From contig CM053800.1 in the NCBI GenBank assembly GCA_028671895.1, positions 14,653,886 through 14,717,885 of the forward strand: a stretch of 64,000 bases of DNA, written 5' to 3'. The position numbers were made by a program, and so were the translations under genes. Source of the DNA: Oenanthe sinensis (Eukaryota > Streptophyta > Magnoliopsida > Apiales > Apiaceae). Positions within the stretch are counted from its first letter, which is position 1. Every line of letters starts with the position of its first letter. A model generated the notes under the pieces. The model was not told the DNA's origin and ran no database searches. It saw only the letters and a program-made list of their open reading frames with translations. This document shows, piece by piece, positions 21,543 to 32,232 of the stretch.

Positions 21543-22916
21543 TTATCTTTTTCTGGTTAAAGGAGATGAAGGAATTGTTTGTTGATCTCTGGCAGTGGTT
21601 AGAACTGGTGGGTTGCCAAGTTCATTGCCAGCTTCGACGGCCGCTGAGGGCTCTTGTGTGCGCATTGCCGTTTGAGGCACAGTAGCAGATATTGTTTCAT
21701 TTTCATCTGATAGAAAAGCTGAGAGATCAAAGTAAAGAAGTGAACCTTCAGCCATCTGATCATCAGACATGCTAGGGATGTACACATCTGTAGATTGTGG
21801 TTCTTCCACTTCTGGCTCAATAGCTATCTTCTCTGTTGGATTTTCAGAGCTTTTCCTTTTTCCTTCTCCTTGAATTGGCACTTCCTCTTGTCCAGAACCA
21901 GCTTCTTCCATACTTTCATCTTCTTTTTCAGTGCCTGGTTCACTCTCAGATGCTTCTTTGTTTCCTGAATCAATTGATGTTTCAGCTTCATTCTCCTTTT
22001 GAGATGATTGATCTTCTGAATTTGCATTAGCTGATTCATCAGTTTCAGATACATGGCCTTCTTCAGAAGTTGACTCTCTTTCTGCCTCAGATGCAGCTTT
22101 TTCTTCTTCTTCTTCATCAACCTGTCTAAGAAGATCAAAGTAATCTCTAATAGGATCAGTCAGTAGAGCAGGAGTATACCTGTTGGGATAGTCCGTCTCA
22201 TTTCTTAGCAGCATTATTGTTCTGAACTGTAATGAGGGTGACTCTTCCATCTGACTGTTCTGAAACAAATGTAGTTGATCAGCTTCAAGTACTTCATTCA
22301 ACACCAGTTGCAAAAACCTTGGATATAGACAGAAGTTTTCCATTTTTGCCTGGTTCTTCAAAATTTCAGCCATGATCAACTTGCCAAAATTAATTCTTGA
22401 TCCAGAAGCCACTGCATAGCCGACCACCTTGTTGAACTGTGTAATGCCATAGAATCCACCTGTCTTTGGTGCAAAACCATGAGATAGGATGTTGAAGAAT
22501 AGATTCCACTCCTTGGGCAGGTGATTCTTGTAAATCTTCTTTGGAAGATGTGAATTTATCCTTGTGCAGTGCAGAAACATGAAGAAGTTGTCTAAATTTT
22601 CCTGTGATGGATCATCTTCAAAATCTTCAGATGGCAGATGAAGTGCTCTATTAATGTCATTTTCAATGATTTGCACTTTTTGCTTCTGAATTTTGCAGGT
22701 GAAGGCCAAGATTCCATCTGCAGACGTGTCCATAGTAGACCTGTATACCTGTCTTAGAAGATTTCTATTTAAAGGAACAGAAGTTGTTAGTGCATACCGG
22801 ACTATTGAATTTTCGTTTAAAAACCTAGCCCAATAACCTAACTCCTCTGCTTCAGTCCAATCATCTACTAAAATGGATAAATAATTAGTCTTTTTAATCT
22901 CAAAATGACTCCCCAT
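21543..22916 (-). CDS. Env-like frame of C, conserved N-terminal domain (457 codons)
   Basis: Starts MGSHFEIKKTNYLSILVDDW. About residues 1-250 share the pattern of the env-like proteins of A, B and D: a short N-terminus, a block with LHLPSEDFEDDP, PKEWNLFFNILSHGFAPKTG, and FLQLVLNEVLEADQLHLFQN. Residues 280-400 are a strongly acidic Ser/Glu linker. The frame ends SSPLTRKR-stop (TAA) and continues open behind it. There is no signal peptide or membrane helix, so membrane fusion is not supported. It may be a plant-transposon-protein domain of unknown function. Confidence 0.72.
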   Translation of the reverse strand: MGSHFEIKKTNYLSILVDDWTEAEELGYWARFLNENSIVRYALTTSVPLNRNLLRQVYRSTMDTSADGILAFTCKIQKQKVQIIENDINRALHLPSEDFEDDPSQENLDNFFMFLHCTRINSHLPKKIYKNHLPKEWNLFFNILSHGFAPKTGGFYGITQFNKVVGYAVASGSRINFGKLIMAEILKNQAKMENFCLYPRFLQLVLNEVLEADQLHLFQNSQMEESPSLQFRTIMLLRNETDYPNRYTPALLTDPIRDYFDLLRQVDEEEEEKAASEAERESTSEEGHVSETDESANANSEDQSSQKENEAETSIDSGNKEASESEPGTEKEDESMEEAGSGQEEVPIQGEGKRKSSENPTEKIAIEPEVEEPQSTDVYIPSMSDDQMAEGSLLYFDLSAFLSDENETISATVPQTAMRTQEPSAAVEAGNELGNPPVLTTARDQQTIPSSPLTRKR

Positions 22917-23334
22917 TTAATTACAAATGAAAAGTAATTTTTAATAATCAAAAGTACTAATTAAAATCGAATTATTTTAGTAAATTATGAACTAAAACCC
23001 TAATTTTAAAATTACTAGGATTTTCTTGAAATAAATATATGATTAATTCCTAGTAATTCTATGCACACTTTTGATTTTTTTTAAAAAATAAATCTATTAA
23101 ACAATTTTCAAACAGTGACCAAAGTGTTCGATTTTTGTAAAGTTGTGAATTTTAAAACCTTAACCAAGTAGTATGAAACCACTTGGAAATGGAAGATATG
23201 GTTATGGGTATCACAAAACTGGTCTCAGTTTAAAAATCGGGCAAGAATTGGTCAAGATAAGTTCGATTAAAAACTAGATCTAAGTTTGTTGTTTTTTTTT
23301 TGAGTCGCGCTTGAATGTGTATCTACTGTGTATG
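22917..23334 (-). other. pol-env spacer of C, first part
   Basis: AT-rich, no open frame. Its last five bases, GTATG (23330-23334), are repeated at 50629-50633 on the far side of element B, which defines the target duplication of B. Confidence 0.8.
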
Positions 23335-23894
23335 TGAAAGGCATAGGTGTACTAACTTGTAACACTTAATTACTATGTAACTCAACTAGAGAAAAGATAA
23401 AACAACAGCAAAACAAGAGAAACAGAAGAAGCACATGGAATCAATCAACTGAAGAAATGGTAATGATACTTGGTAACTACAAGTAACTGATTTGGTTAAT
23501 CAAGGATGCATAAGTGAGAAGAAGTTCAATCTCAGTATTGCTCATGCCCTAACTTATCTAATGGAGAATCAAATTAACGTCAAAGAAGTATCAAGAAGAC
23601 CAAAGTGATTTCATGTAATGTATATTAACATCTGGATAATGTAAAGGTTAATCAACAAATGAGAACTGACATTCAGAAGCAAGAACCCCTACAAGACTAG
23701 TCACTTATGAACCAGACCATTGCATCAAGTGTCAGGACATTGGAGGCAAGTTCATGTCAGTAATAGAAGATCTCATTTGAATTGAGTGAGGAAAAGAAAT
23801 TGAAGAAGCTAGGGAAACTTGCTCATAAAGGTTAATCCTCAATTAGTCACTAAAGAAGATCAACATTGGATGAGTGCATATTTGCTAAGGCAAA

Positions 23895-24155
23895 TGTCGA
23901 TCCGCAGCAGATCGAGATGCGGGTCGAGATTTATAATTGAAGTAAAACATTGCAAAGGCAAATCTCGATCCACGGAAGATCGAGATCGAGATTCTCCTAG
24001 ATCGAGATCGAGATTCTCCCTGATCGAGATCGAGATTCTCCCAGATCGAGATCGAGATTCTACCAGATCGAGATCGAGATTCTCCCAGATCGAGATCGAG
24101 ATTTTTAGCAGATCGAGATCGAGATGGGTCCAGGCGAAGATCGAGATGCGGGTAG
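23895..24155 (+). repeat. GATCGAGATC array in LTR B, 22 bp period
   Basis: Units of AGATCGAGATCGAGATTCTC plus two bases. The 3' LTR copy (49925-50175) has one unit fewer. Translations rich in RDRDS/RSRSR or IEIEI are read-throughs of this array, not SR proteins. Confidence 0.9.
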
Positions 24156-24293
24156 ATATGTAGCATTTAATGTTCAAGGGACAAATGGCTTATTGTGAAC
24201 GGTTGATCCAGAGTGGTTGAGAAAGTGCTTTTTGTTGAAGAGTCCTGATTGGGCCACGTACACAAAAAGGACAAGATCAAGACTACACGACAT

Positions 24294-24300
24294 TATAAAA
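24294..24300 (+). promoter_or_regulatory. TATA box of LTR B
   Basis: TATAAAA in ACGACATTATAAAAGCAGCA, about 310 bases before the inner LTR end and downstream of the repeat array. The copy in the 3' LTR is at 50316-50322. Confidence 0.65.
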
Positions 24301-24612
24301 GCAGCACTTTGTTTTATTAGAAGAGAGACTTTTATCTCTGTATTTTTCAACGATATATTAAAAAGAGAGAGCATTTACTGTAAAACAATAGTGAGAGAGA
24401 GGATCAGTTGAATCTAGCTTTAATTGTTGTATTTATTGTTCAACTGATCATGATGCTTTTATGAATGTTGTAGCAAATCCTTCAATGAATATAAAGATAT
24501 ATTCTTGAAACTCTGTGTCATCATTTATTACCTGTATATTTACACATTCTCTCATTATTCTAAAAAGTTGTATTCACCCCCCCCCCCTCTACAACACTTT
24601 GGACCTAACAAT

Positions 24613-24624
24613 TGGTATCAGAGC
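24613..24624 (+). other. Primer binding site of element B
   Basis: TGGTATCAGAGC two bases after the LTR. It pairs with initiator tRNA-Met. Confidence 0.95.
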
Positions 24625-25107
24625 CCCTGTTAAACACATCTAACAGAGATCCTATTGTGTTGTTTGAGTTGGTTCTTGAAAATCCCAGATCTAATTTTTC
24701 TTGAAGTTTGTGCCGAAAGTTCTTATTTGTTTCTTCCTGGAAAAGTCATAGATCTAAAAAGTTCTAAGTAATGGAGTAAGGAATATTTGTACAAAATTCC
24801 AACATATTGTACTTTAGAGCTTTGTGGGTTTTCTTGTGGACAAAACTGGAATCAACTGATTGACTAAACAAAAAGGACATTTTCGAACTTCTGTCAACTA
24901 GGAAGTGGACAACTTTTTGTTTGGACTTGAGAAAGTGGTGGACCCTGCTACTGTTCCTGTGATTAAAACTAACTTGCTTGAATCTTAAGTGCAAAATCCG
25001 TTGGATATTAAATGTTGAATATTTAAAGTGAGATAATTAATTTTTCAAGAAAATACAATTTATTGTAATTTGAAAAGTGTATTATCTTAATTTTAAATTT
25101 TATTAAA
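24625..25107 (+). other. Leader of element B
   Basis: Non-coding sequence between the primer site and the gag ATG. I see no frame or clear motif. The packaging signal is expected here. Confidence 0.6.
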
Positions 25108-27657
25108 ATGGCCGCCGCACACAGATTTAAGATACCTCCGTTTGATGCACAACATTATGACGAATGGACCGGAAGGATGAGAGCTTACCTTGAATCAATA
25201 AACAAGGTATACTTGAGAATATTGGAAAACGGTCCATACATACCCATGAAAATTGAGCCAGAGCGAATGGAAGGAGGGATACTAATACCATCCCGGTCTG
25301 TTCCTAAAGAGGAAATGGAGTTTTCAGACGCAGATAAAGAATTGGTTGGTATGGATGCGTCGTTACGCAACGTCATAATTGAATCCCTAAACTCAGAGTA
25401 CTATGTTCAGATAAAGGGATTAAAAACAGCTAAAGCCATGTGGGATAAACTGGCTGTGGTGATGGAGGGGACCGAGGAAGTTAGAGATAATCACAAACGC
25501 ATTCTGATATCTGAATATGAATCGTTCAGATGCGAACGAGGAGAAAGTGTAGCGGATGTTTACAAACGTTACAGTAAATTGCTTATCGAGCTGAGTATAA
25601 GAGATAAAGTCTATCCATTAGCAGATTCAAATATCAAGTTTCTCTTGAATTTGCCTAAACATCTGGAACACAGGATCACTGCCATTCGAGAGTCAAGAGA
25701 CTTGAAAAATACTTCTCTCGAAAAGCTGTATGGTGTTTTGAAGACCTACGAGCTGGAGCAGGAACAAAATGACAGAAGAAGATCCTAAAATAGTGGAGAA
25801 CACAAAGCGGTAAGTGAATCTGGACTTGTAGCTGAAGAGTCTGCTGTAAAGGCACTTGCAGCTGTCTCATTGAAAACTGCTAATCCTGAAAGGGTGGTAT
25901 TAGACATTGAAGATCCATCCGAAGAAAGTGAGGATGAATACTATACCCTTGAAGAGCTGGACAAATTAGAAGACAAGTCATATGCTTGTATTGCTCGAGA
26001 ATTTGCTCATATCAGCTTCAGGAAGCAAAGAAGAGGTAAAGGACGATTTGGTAGTTCTTTCAGCCGAAGAGGCAGCAGTAGCAGCAGAGGCAGTAGTGTC
26101 AGTGGTCGGGGAAGTTACAGCGGTCGAAGTAGCACATCTGGTAGTGGCTACAAACCTAACCTGGTAGACAAGAACAAGTTCAGATGCTACAACTGCAATG
26201 AATTGGGGCACTTTGCAACAGAGTGCAAGAAGCCCAAGTACGTTCATCCCAAGGAATCCTATGCTGATCTGAAAAAGAAATATGATGCCTTGGTTAGCAA
26301 GCAACAGAAGGGAAGCCGGGCTTATGTTGTGACTGAAGGGAAGGGTTGGGACGAGTCTGATGAAGATGAAGATCAGGAGCTATGCAACTTCGCTTTAATG
26401 GCAAAATCTTCAGAACAATCAGAGGTACCAATTCTAACCGTAAATGAAATGTCTATTCCTGAGTATCAAAATGAATTAGCTGCCATGACTAAAGACATGT
26501 ACAATCTCCAACTAAATCTAATTGTTGTTAATAAGGAAAATGCTAAACTCTCCCTTAAGAATAGACTTCTCGAGGCCAGGGTAGAGGAATTAGAATCAGG
26601 AGAAAGTAAAGAAAGGCAGTTAATGAATCAGGTAGACGTTTTAGAACACAAGCTTAAGATTAGGGAAGACCTTAACGAAGAACATAAAAATGAATTAGCT
26701 GAGCTTAAAATAACATGTCAATCTTTTAAAGAAGCCGCTAATAAAGTTTTCGTAGAAAGGGACATGTACATGAAACTGGCAGGCAAGAGTAAAAATGAAA
26801 AAGTAAACATAGGACTTGACTACACACAGAAAAAGAAAAATAGGGCTGCTGAGTTGTTAGAGCCAGTGTTAGTTAAAGAAAATGTGCCTGAGGTTTTAGT
26901 GGATGTTAGAAAACCTATCTTTAAGCAGTTTAAGCCCAGGACCATAGATCCTGTTGCTACTAAAATTGAACAAGAGATTAAAATTGAAAGAGATTCAGAA
27001 GAAAAAGTAGTAGAACCTACAACTTCTAAGAGAGCGAGTAAGATTGCTTATGCTAAGAGAGGTGTAGGAACCAAGGAGGCTAAGACGATGTCATATAAAC
27101 AATGGGTAGCAGGGTCAGACCAAATGAAAACACCTGTAGAGGTAGTTAAAACTGAACCTGTATCTGTACCTACATCTACACGAGCTAGGAAGGCATGCTA
27201 TATTTGCAATCAAACTGATCATTTGTCTTACTATTGCCCGTTCTATGTAGAGGAAGAAAAATCTGTTGGTTGTAATACCATGCCTGCCACTACTGCTTTG
27301 CCTAACATGTATGCAAATCATGCTAAATGCAATAATCCTAATTGTATGCCATGTGCTGTAAACATCATGCATGCTTATTTTAATTTAATGAATACTGCTA
27401 GTGCATCTGTTGAACATTCATCTAGTAGTAGTAAGAAAAAGCATGCGGGGTCAAAGACTAAGACTTCAAGTCCTCCTAAAGTTAGGAGTGACCAGTCTAC
27501 TCCCAAACCTGACAAACCAGTCAAGGTTGACAAGGGAAAAGACAAAGTCAAGATGAATGCCCCTGATGGCAACAAGGCAAAGCCTTCTGTATCTGAAAAG
27601 AAAAAGGAAATTATTGATGCCGGGCCCAAACATCATTGGGTTCCGAAGAACACCTAA
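25108..27657 (+). pseudogene. gag of element B with one nonsense codon
   Basis: The start is MAAAHRFKIPPFDAQHYDEW. The gag fold covers residues 1-220. A TAA at 25786-25788 (RRRS-stop-NSGEHK) interrupts an otherwise continuous frame of about 850 codons. After it come a Ser/Gly/Arg-rich stretch (near 26060-26150), the knuckle CYNCNELGHFATEC, a coiled coil (NELAAMTKDMYNLQLNLIVV), a second cluster CYICNQTDHLSYYC, a Lys/Pro-rich tail and the end HHWVPKNT. The continuation has a normal gag sequence, so the TAA is most simply a recent mutation. Suppression is possible but not shown. Confidence 0.88.
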
Positions 27658-28982
27658 CCTTTCTGGATTTGCAGGGCAGTGAACAGGAAAAGAGTAAAGT
27701 CATATGGGTGCTGGACAGTGGAGCATCGAGGCATATGACCGGCAATAAGTCCCTACTAACAGATTTGGTGTTGAGAGCCGGCTCCGTGGTTACTTTTGGA
27801 GATAACAGCAAAGGTTACACTCGGGGATATGGCAAGATTGTTTGTGGAAATGTTATCATTGAGGACGTATCTTTTGTGGAAGGATTGCGACATAATCTCC
27901 TCAGCGTTAGTCAGTTCACCGACAAGGGTTTTGACGTCAACTTTGGGAAGCATGTATGTTCGATTCGAAGCAAAAAGGACGGAAGCCTTGCTCTCAAAGG
28001 AGTAAGGAAGTCAAATTTGTTCATAGCTGACATGAATTCTGCTGATCAGTCTGAAGTCACGTGTTTCTACAGCAAGGCTTCTGCTGATGAAAGTTGGCTG
28101 TGGCATAAAAGATTATCTCACCTGAACTTTAAAGCAATGAATAATCTCGTAAGGAGAGAATTGGTGAGAGGGCTGCCGCAGATGGAGTTCACCCCAGATG
28201 GACTCTGCGAAGCATGTGAGATGGGAAAATCAAAAAGAGCCTCGCATAAGGATAAACAAGTGAATAGCATTACTGAGCCCCTACAACTTCTTTACATGGA
28301 TTTGTTTGGACCTGTTAATGTTATGTCAATGTCAAGGAAAAGATATGCGCTGGTAATTGTCGATGACTTTTCCAAATACACATGGGTGAAGTTTGTGACA
28401 TCGAAAGATGAAGTGCCACATGAGATCATTAGACATGTACTGGTAATTGAAAACGTAGCAAGTCTGACTGTGAAGACTATCCGATCCGACAACGGGACAG
28501 AATTCAAGAACTCAGTGTTAATGGATTTCTGCATATCTAAAGGGATCAGATGACAGTATTCAGCACCGAGAACACCGCAGCAGAATGGGGTGGTAGAAAG
28601 GAAGAACAGGACACTGGTTGAAGCAGCTAGGACAATGTTGTATGAGTCAAAACTTCCTTTATATTTTTGGGCTGAAGCAGTTAGCACGACTTGTTATACA
28701 CAGAACAGAACCCTGATTATAAAGGACCATAATGAGACGCCGTATTACATGATGAATAAACGAAAACCATCTATCAAGTACTTTCACGTATTTGGTGCCA
28801 AATGCTTTGTGTTAAGAGACAATGCACAACTTGGAAAGTTTGATGCCAAAGCAGATGAAGGGGTTTTCATTGGATATTCTCTTGAAGCAATAGCAGCGTA
28901 CAGGGTGTTTGTGCTTAATGATCGCAAGGTGGTTGAAAGCCTTAATGTCACATTCGACGACTCAAAGCTCCCTTCTATATAA
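27636..28982 (+). pseudogene. Protease-integrase part of pol, element B, with one stop
   Basis: No ATG lies at the start; TTG at 27636 is only the first codon of the frame. Protease VLDSGASRHMTG is near residue 27. The zinc region is WHKRLSHLNF ... CEACEMGKSKR. Integrase acidic residues lie in YMDLFGPVN, RSDNGTEFKN and QNGVVERKN. A TGA at 28551-28553 (GIR-stop-QYSAPRTPQQ) cuts the integrase core, and a TAA at 28980-28982 ends the segment in the linker. Both are in frame with the RT part downstream, so pol of B is one frame with two nonsense codons. Confidence 0.9.
27640..27674 (+). other. GT...CAG|G segment at gag-pol junction of B (35 nt)
   Basis: GTTCCGAAG follows the Trp codon of WVPKNT. 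The segment contains CCTAACC (branch-point-like) and ends TTTGCAG before GGCAGT in the protease frame. The protease frame is closed upstream by TGA at 27615-27617, so entry into pol must happen within about 40 bases here, or by splicing. Deleting the 35 bases joins the frames. Confidence 0.45.
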
Positions 28983-29021
28983 AAAGAAGACAGTGAGCCC
29001 ACTTCCCTAAGATTTGAAAAT

Positions 29022-30980
29022 ATGGATATTGATGGAGTGGATACAATTCCTGAGTCTGTAGTGCAGGGTAGTGATCCAATGATAAATAATGTAATTAGTC
29101 AAGAGTCTAGTGTTTCGCAAATTCAAAACACTAGGGCTGAGGGATCACCTTCCGTCAGACCTGGTACTAACTCAGGGGGAGTCAGTATGCACTCAGGGGG
29201 AGCAGCTCACTCAGGGGGAGCCAGTACTAGCTCAAGGGAAGCTAGTGAAAGTGCTTCTAGACTAAGTCATCTTCACTTACAAGATCAAGTTGAATCATCA
29301 AGAACATTTGCTAGGGATCGCACTTGGAACAAGGACCATCCGTTCGAGCTAATTATTGGTGATCCAGAAGCCGGAGTGACTACTAGAGGAAAAGCTAGAG
29401 CTGAAATTGCCACTGAGAATGAATGTCTATACTCAGTGTTCCTTTCCCAGATGAAACCTAAAGTGGTGGAAGAAGCTCTTGATGACGCTGATTGGGTGAT
29501 TGCTATGCAAGAGGAACTCAATCAGTTTGAAAGGCAGAAGGTGTGGAAGCTGGTACCCAGACCAAAGAATAGATCTGTTGTTGGGACAAAATGGGTATTC
29601 AGAAACAAGCTGGATGAAGACGGACTTGTAACACGAAATAAAGCTCGCCTGGTTGCTAAGGGTTATACTCAAAGAGAAGGAATTGATTATGATGAAACCT
29701 ATGCACCAGTAGCAAGGCTAGAGGCAGTGAGGATGTTCTTGGCATTCGCAGCACATCATGGTTTTAAAGTCTATCAAATGGATGTCAAGAGTGCATTCTT
29801 AAACGGTGAACTGGATGAAGAGGTGTATGTCGAGCAACCTCCCGGGTTTATCGACATCAAATATTGTGATTATGTTTATCGACTCTTCAAATCAGTATAT
29901 GGCCTTAAGCAGTCTCCGCGGAAGTGGTATGAAACTCTGTCAGACTTCTTACTAGAAAGTGGTTTCACAAGAGGAGTAATCGACAAGACGCTTTTCTACA
30001 AGAAATGCAAAGATGATCTAATAATGGTACAAGTATATGTGGATGACATTATCTTTGGGTCTGCAAATGAGAAGTTGTGTGCTAAATTCGCAAAGTTAAT
30101 GCAATCAAGGTATGAGATGAGCATGATGGGAGAGCTGACGTTCTTTCTCGGTATTCAAGTTAGTCAGAAGAAGGACGGGATATTTATCTGCCAGACCAAG
30201 TACATTCATGATCTATTAAAGAAGTATGGTCTCGAAGATGTATCACAAGCTAAGACTCCTATGGCAACAGCCACGAAGCTTGACGAGGATAAAGCGGGAA
30301 AACCTGTAGACATCTCAAGCTATCGAGGTATGATCGGCTCTCTTTTGTATTTAACTTCTAGCAGACCTGATATTATGTTCTCTATATGCTTATGTGCAAG
30401 GTTCCAAGCGGATCCTAGAGAGTCACATCTCATAGCCGTAAAGCGTATTTTTAGGTATCTCAAGGGAACATCAAATCTAGGGATTTGGTACCCAAGAGAT
30501 ACAGGGTTTAATCTTGTTGGCTATTCGGATTCAGATTACGCAGGTTGTAGAATAGATAGGAAGAGCACTTCAGGAAGCTGTCAGTTTCTTGGAAGAAGGT
30601 TGGTGTCTTGGCAAAGCAAGAAACAACACACAGTATCTACCTCGACAGCTGAAGCAGAATATATTGCTGCTGGAAGCTGTGTGGCCCAGATCCTGTGGAT
30701 GAAGAACCAACTCAAAGACTACGGTGTGGAAGTATCTAAGATTCCTATCATGTGTGACAACACAAGTGCTATTGCAATGACCAACAATCCTGTGGATCAC
30801 TCAAGGACTAAGCATATTGATATAAGGTATCATTTTATTAGAGAGCATGTAGAAAATGGAACTGTAGCGTTGCATTTTGTGTCTACTGAACGTCAAATAG
30901 CAGATATATTCACTAAACCTCTAGACGAATCAACATTTTCTAGATTGGTTGGTGAATTAGGGATGCTTAACACCTGTTAG
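29022..30980 (+). CDS. Reverse transcriptase-RNase H part of pol, element B
   Basis: About 652 codons including the linker. The linker holds three SGGA/SGGV repeats, each coded TCAGGGGGAG (29172-29220). RT runs from DWVIAMQEELNQFERQ through QMDVKSAFLNGELDEEVYVE, with catalytic YVDD at 30035-30046. RNase H carries GYSDSDYAGCRIDRKSTSGS, TAEAEYIAAG and CDNTSAIAMTNNPVDHS, and ends with QIADIFTKPL and LGMLNTC. The end is complete in contrast to element A. Same frame as the integrase part. Confidence 0.93.
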   Translation: MDIDGVDTIPESVVQGSDPMINNVISQESSVSQIQNTRAEGSPSVRPGTNSGGVSMHSGGAAHSGGASTSSREASESASRLSHLHLQDQVESSRTFARDRTWNKDHPFELIIGDPEAGVTTRGKARAEIATENECLYSVFLSQMKPKVVEEALDDADWVIAMQEELNQFERQKVWKLVPRPKNRSVVGTKWVFRNKLDEDGLVTRNKARLVAKGYTQREGIDYDETYAPVARLEAVRMFLAFAAHHGFKVYQMDVKSAFLNGELDEEVYVEQPPGFIDIKYCDYVYRLFKSVYGLKQSPRKWYETLSDFLLESGFTRGVIDKTLFYKKCKDDLIMVQVYVDDIIFGSANEKLCAKFAKLMQSRYEMSMMGELTFFLGIQVSQKKDGIFICQTKYIHDLLKKYGLEDVSQAKTPMATATKLDEDKAGKPVDISSYRGMIGSLLYLTSSRPDIMFSICLCARFQADPRESHLIAVKRIFRYLKGTSNLGIWYPRDTGFNLVGYSDSDYAGCRIDRKSTSGSCQFLGRRLVSWQSKKQHTVSTSTAEAEYIAAGSCVAQILWMKNQLKDYGVEVSKIPIMCDNTSAIAMTNNPVDHSRTKHIDIRYHFIREHVENGTVALHFVSTERQIADIFTKPLDESTFSRLVGELGMLNTC

Positions 30981-32232
30981 TTTTGCTACCTATCTGTTAT
31001 AATTCAGTTTGTGTACATATTATTGTTGTTCATGAATATTCATAATTAATAATGTGTACTTAACTTCATAAATGTATGTATTGCATCTCATAAAGGGAAG
31101 TTAGAAAGTTTCATGAAATTAATCTTGTGCTGATCTGTGTATCTAAATGATTAATGTCTAATAATGTGATAGGATTTAATGCTAGACTTAATTTTGAAAC
31201 GCATGATTTATTTGCTAAATTCCCTGTCGTTTCAAAATTGTTAGTTTCTAAAATGGTGTGAAAATTTGTGGTGAAATCTTGTGAAATTTACATATAAATG
31301 TTTAAGTCACATAATTTCATTAAAATTTTCTAAGGTAAATCTCGATCTTTTTCTGGATCGAGATCGAGAACGACTTGTGAAAATTGCTTAAAAACTATCA
31401 AGGTACATCTCGATCTATCCACATCGAGATCGACATCGAGATCGACATCGAGATGTAGATCGAGATGCAGATCGAGATCGACATCTAGATGAGGATCGAG
31501 ATGCGGATCTCGAGATCGAGATGTGACTTGTCCTTTCAGTTTCTTTTTTAGGCGTGCAAGTATATATTATAGCATTAAAAAGGCTGGTCATTATTTACAT
31601 TAACTTTCTTTCTCTCTTTCAAAAGCTTAAGCTCTTCATATACACACGTGTATACATACATTACCAGAATTCTTTTCCCTGCCATTACATCAAGTTTTCT
31701 TGTGATTTTCTTAAACAAAAATCACTAACTGTTACTTGAAAGCATCAATAACTAAAATGAAACTCTGCTAAAATTTTGTTTAAAACTGTTGAACTTCTTG
31801 CGTTGTTTTTAACGTCATTAATGTTCTTGCAAATAGTTCTTTAGTTTTCTTTTCATTCAAGTGAGTTTGTTTTTTGTTTCGTGCTTTCTTATTCTTAAGT
31901 TTATTTGTGTTCTTGAGCGAAATAGTTGTGAGTACTACTGTTTAATCCTTAAAGTGCAACTTTACCGCCGTGTTTGTGGTTTTCCGGAAAAATAATTTAT
32001 TTTGTAACGGCTGTTCACTTTAATTTTCGAAAACTCAACCGTCAATCTTTAGTGGGGAGTTAAGTGGTCATTAGTGGGGAAGTTAATTTGTTTTAATTTG
32101 TGTCACTAATTACGTGGGGTAATTAGTGGGGTTCGTGTACGTTTTTTTTTTGTTTAAATTTAGAACTTGTTCTCTAAAATTTCCATTGCCAAACCATTTC
32201 GGAACATTTCTTTTCTCAAACACAAATTTAAA
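30981..32232 (+). repeat. pol-env spacer of B with GATCGAGATC repeats
   Basis: Non-coding, 1.25 kb. At 31331-31526 it carries about a dozen GATCGAGAT/GATCGACAT words, the same motif as the LTR array but less regular. This is a second site of the element's own repeat family, directly upstream of the env-like gene. The last 200 bases are U-rich and lead to the env-like ATG. Confidence 0.8.

Larger units (their letters stand above)
23335..24610 (+). repeat. 5' LTR of element B (1,276 bp)
   Basis: Runs from TGAAAGGCATAGG to GGACCTAACA. It contains the GATCGAGATC array (about 23895-24155), a TATA box (24294-24300) and an 11-base C-run (about 24577-24587) near the inner end. The primer site follows after two bases. 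Confidence 0.93.

Noticed and set aside
18714..22916. True viral envelope glycoprotein
   Set aside because: No signal peptide, cysteine-rich ectodomain or membrane anchor is visible. The acidic linkers and coiled coil suggest an intracellular protein.
23895..24155. Possible CRISPR-like array of regular short repeats
   Set aside because: The repeats are contiguous with no unique spacers, and the context is a plant LTR.
23819..24163. SR-like proteins rich in RSRSR/DRDRDS (also at 34678, 45583 and 49863)
   Set aside because: Read-through of the GATCGAGATC array inside LTRs of B and E.
32167..32232. Upstream ATG giving MFSKISIAKPF
   Set aside because: The ATG at 32233 (MANPNF) aligns with the starts in A and D. 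The upstream part is the U-rich leader.
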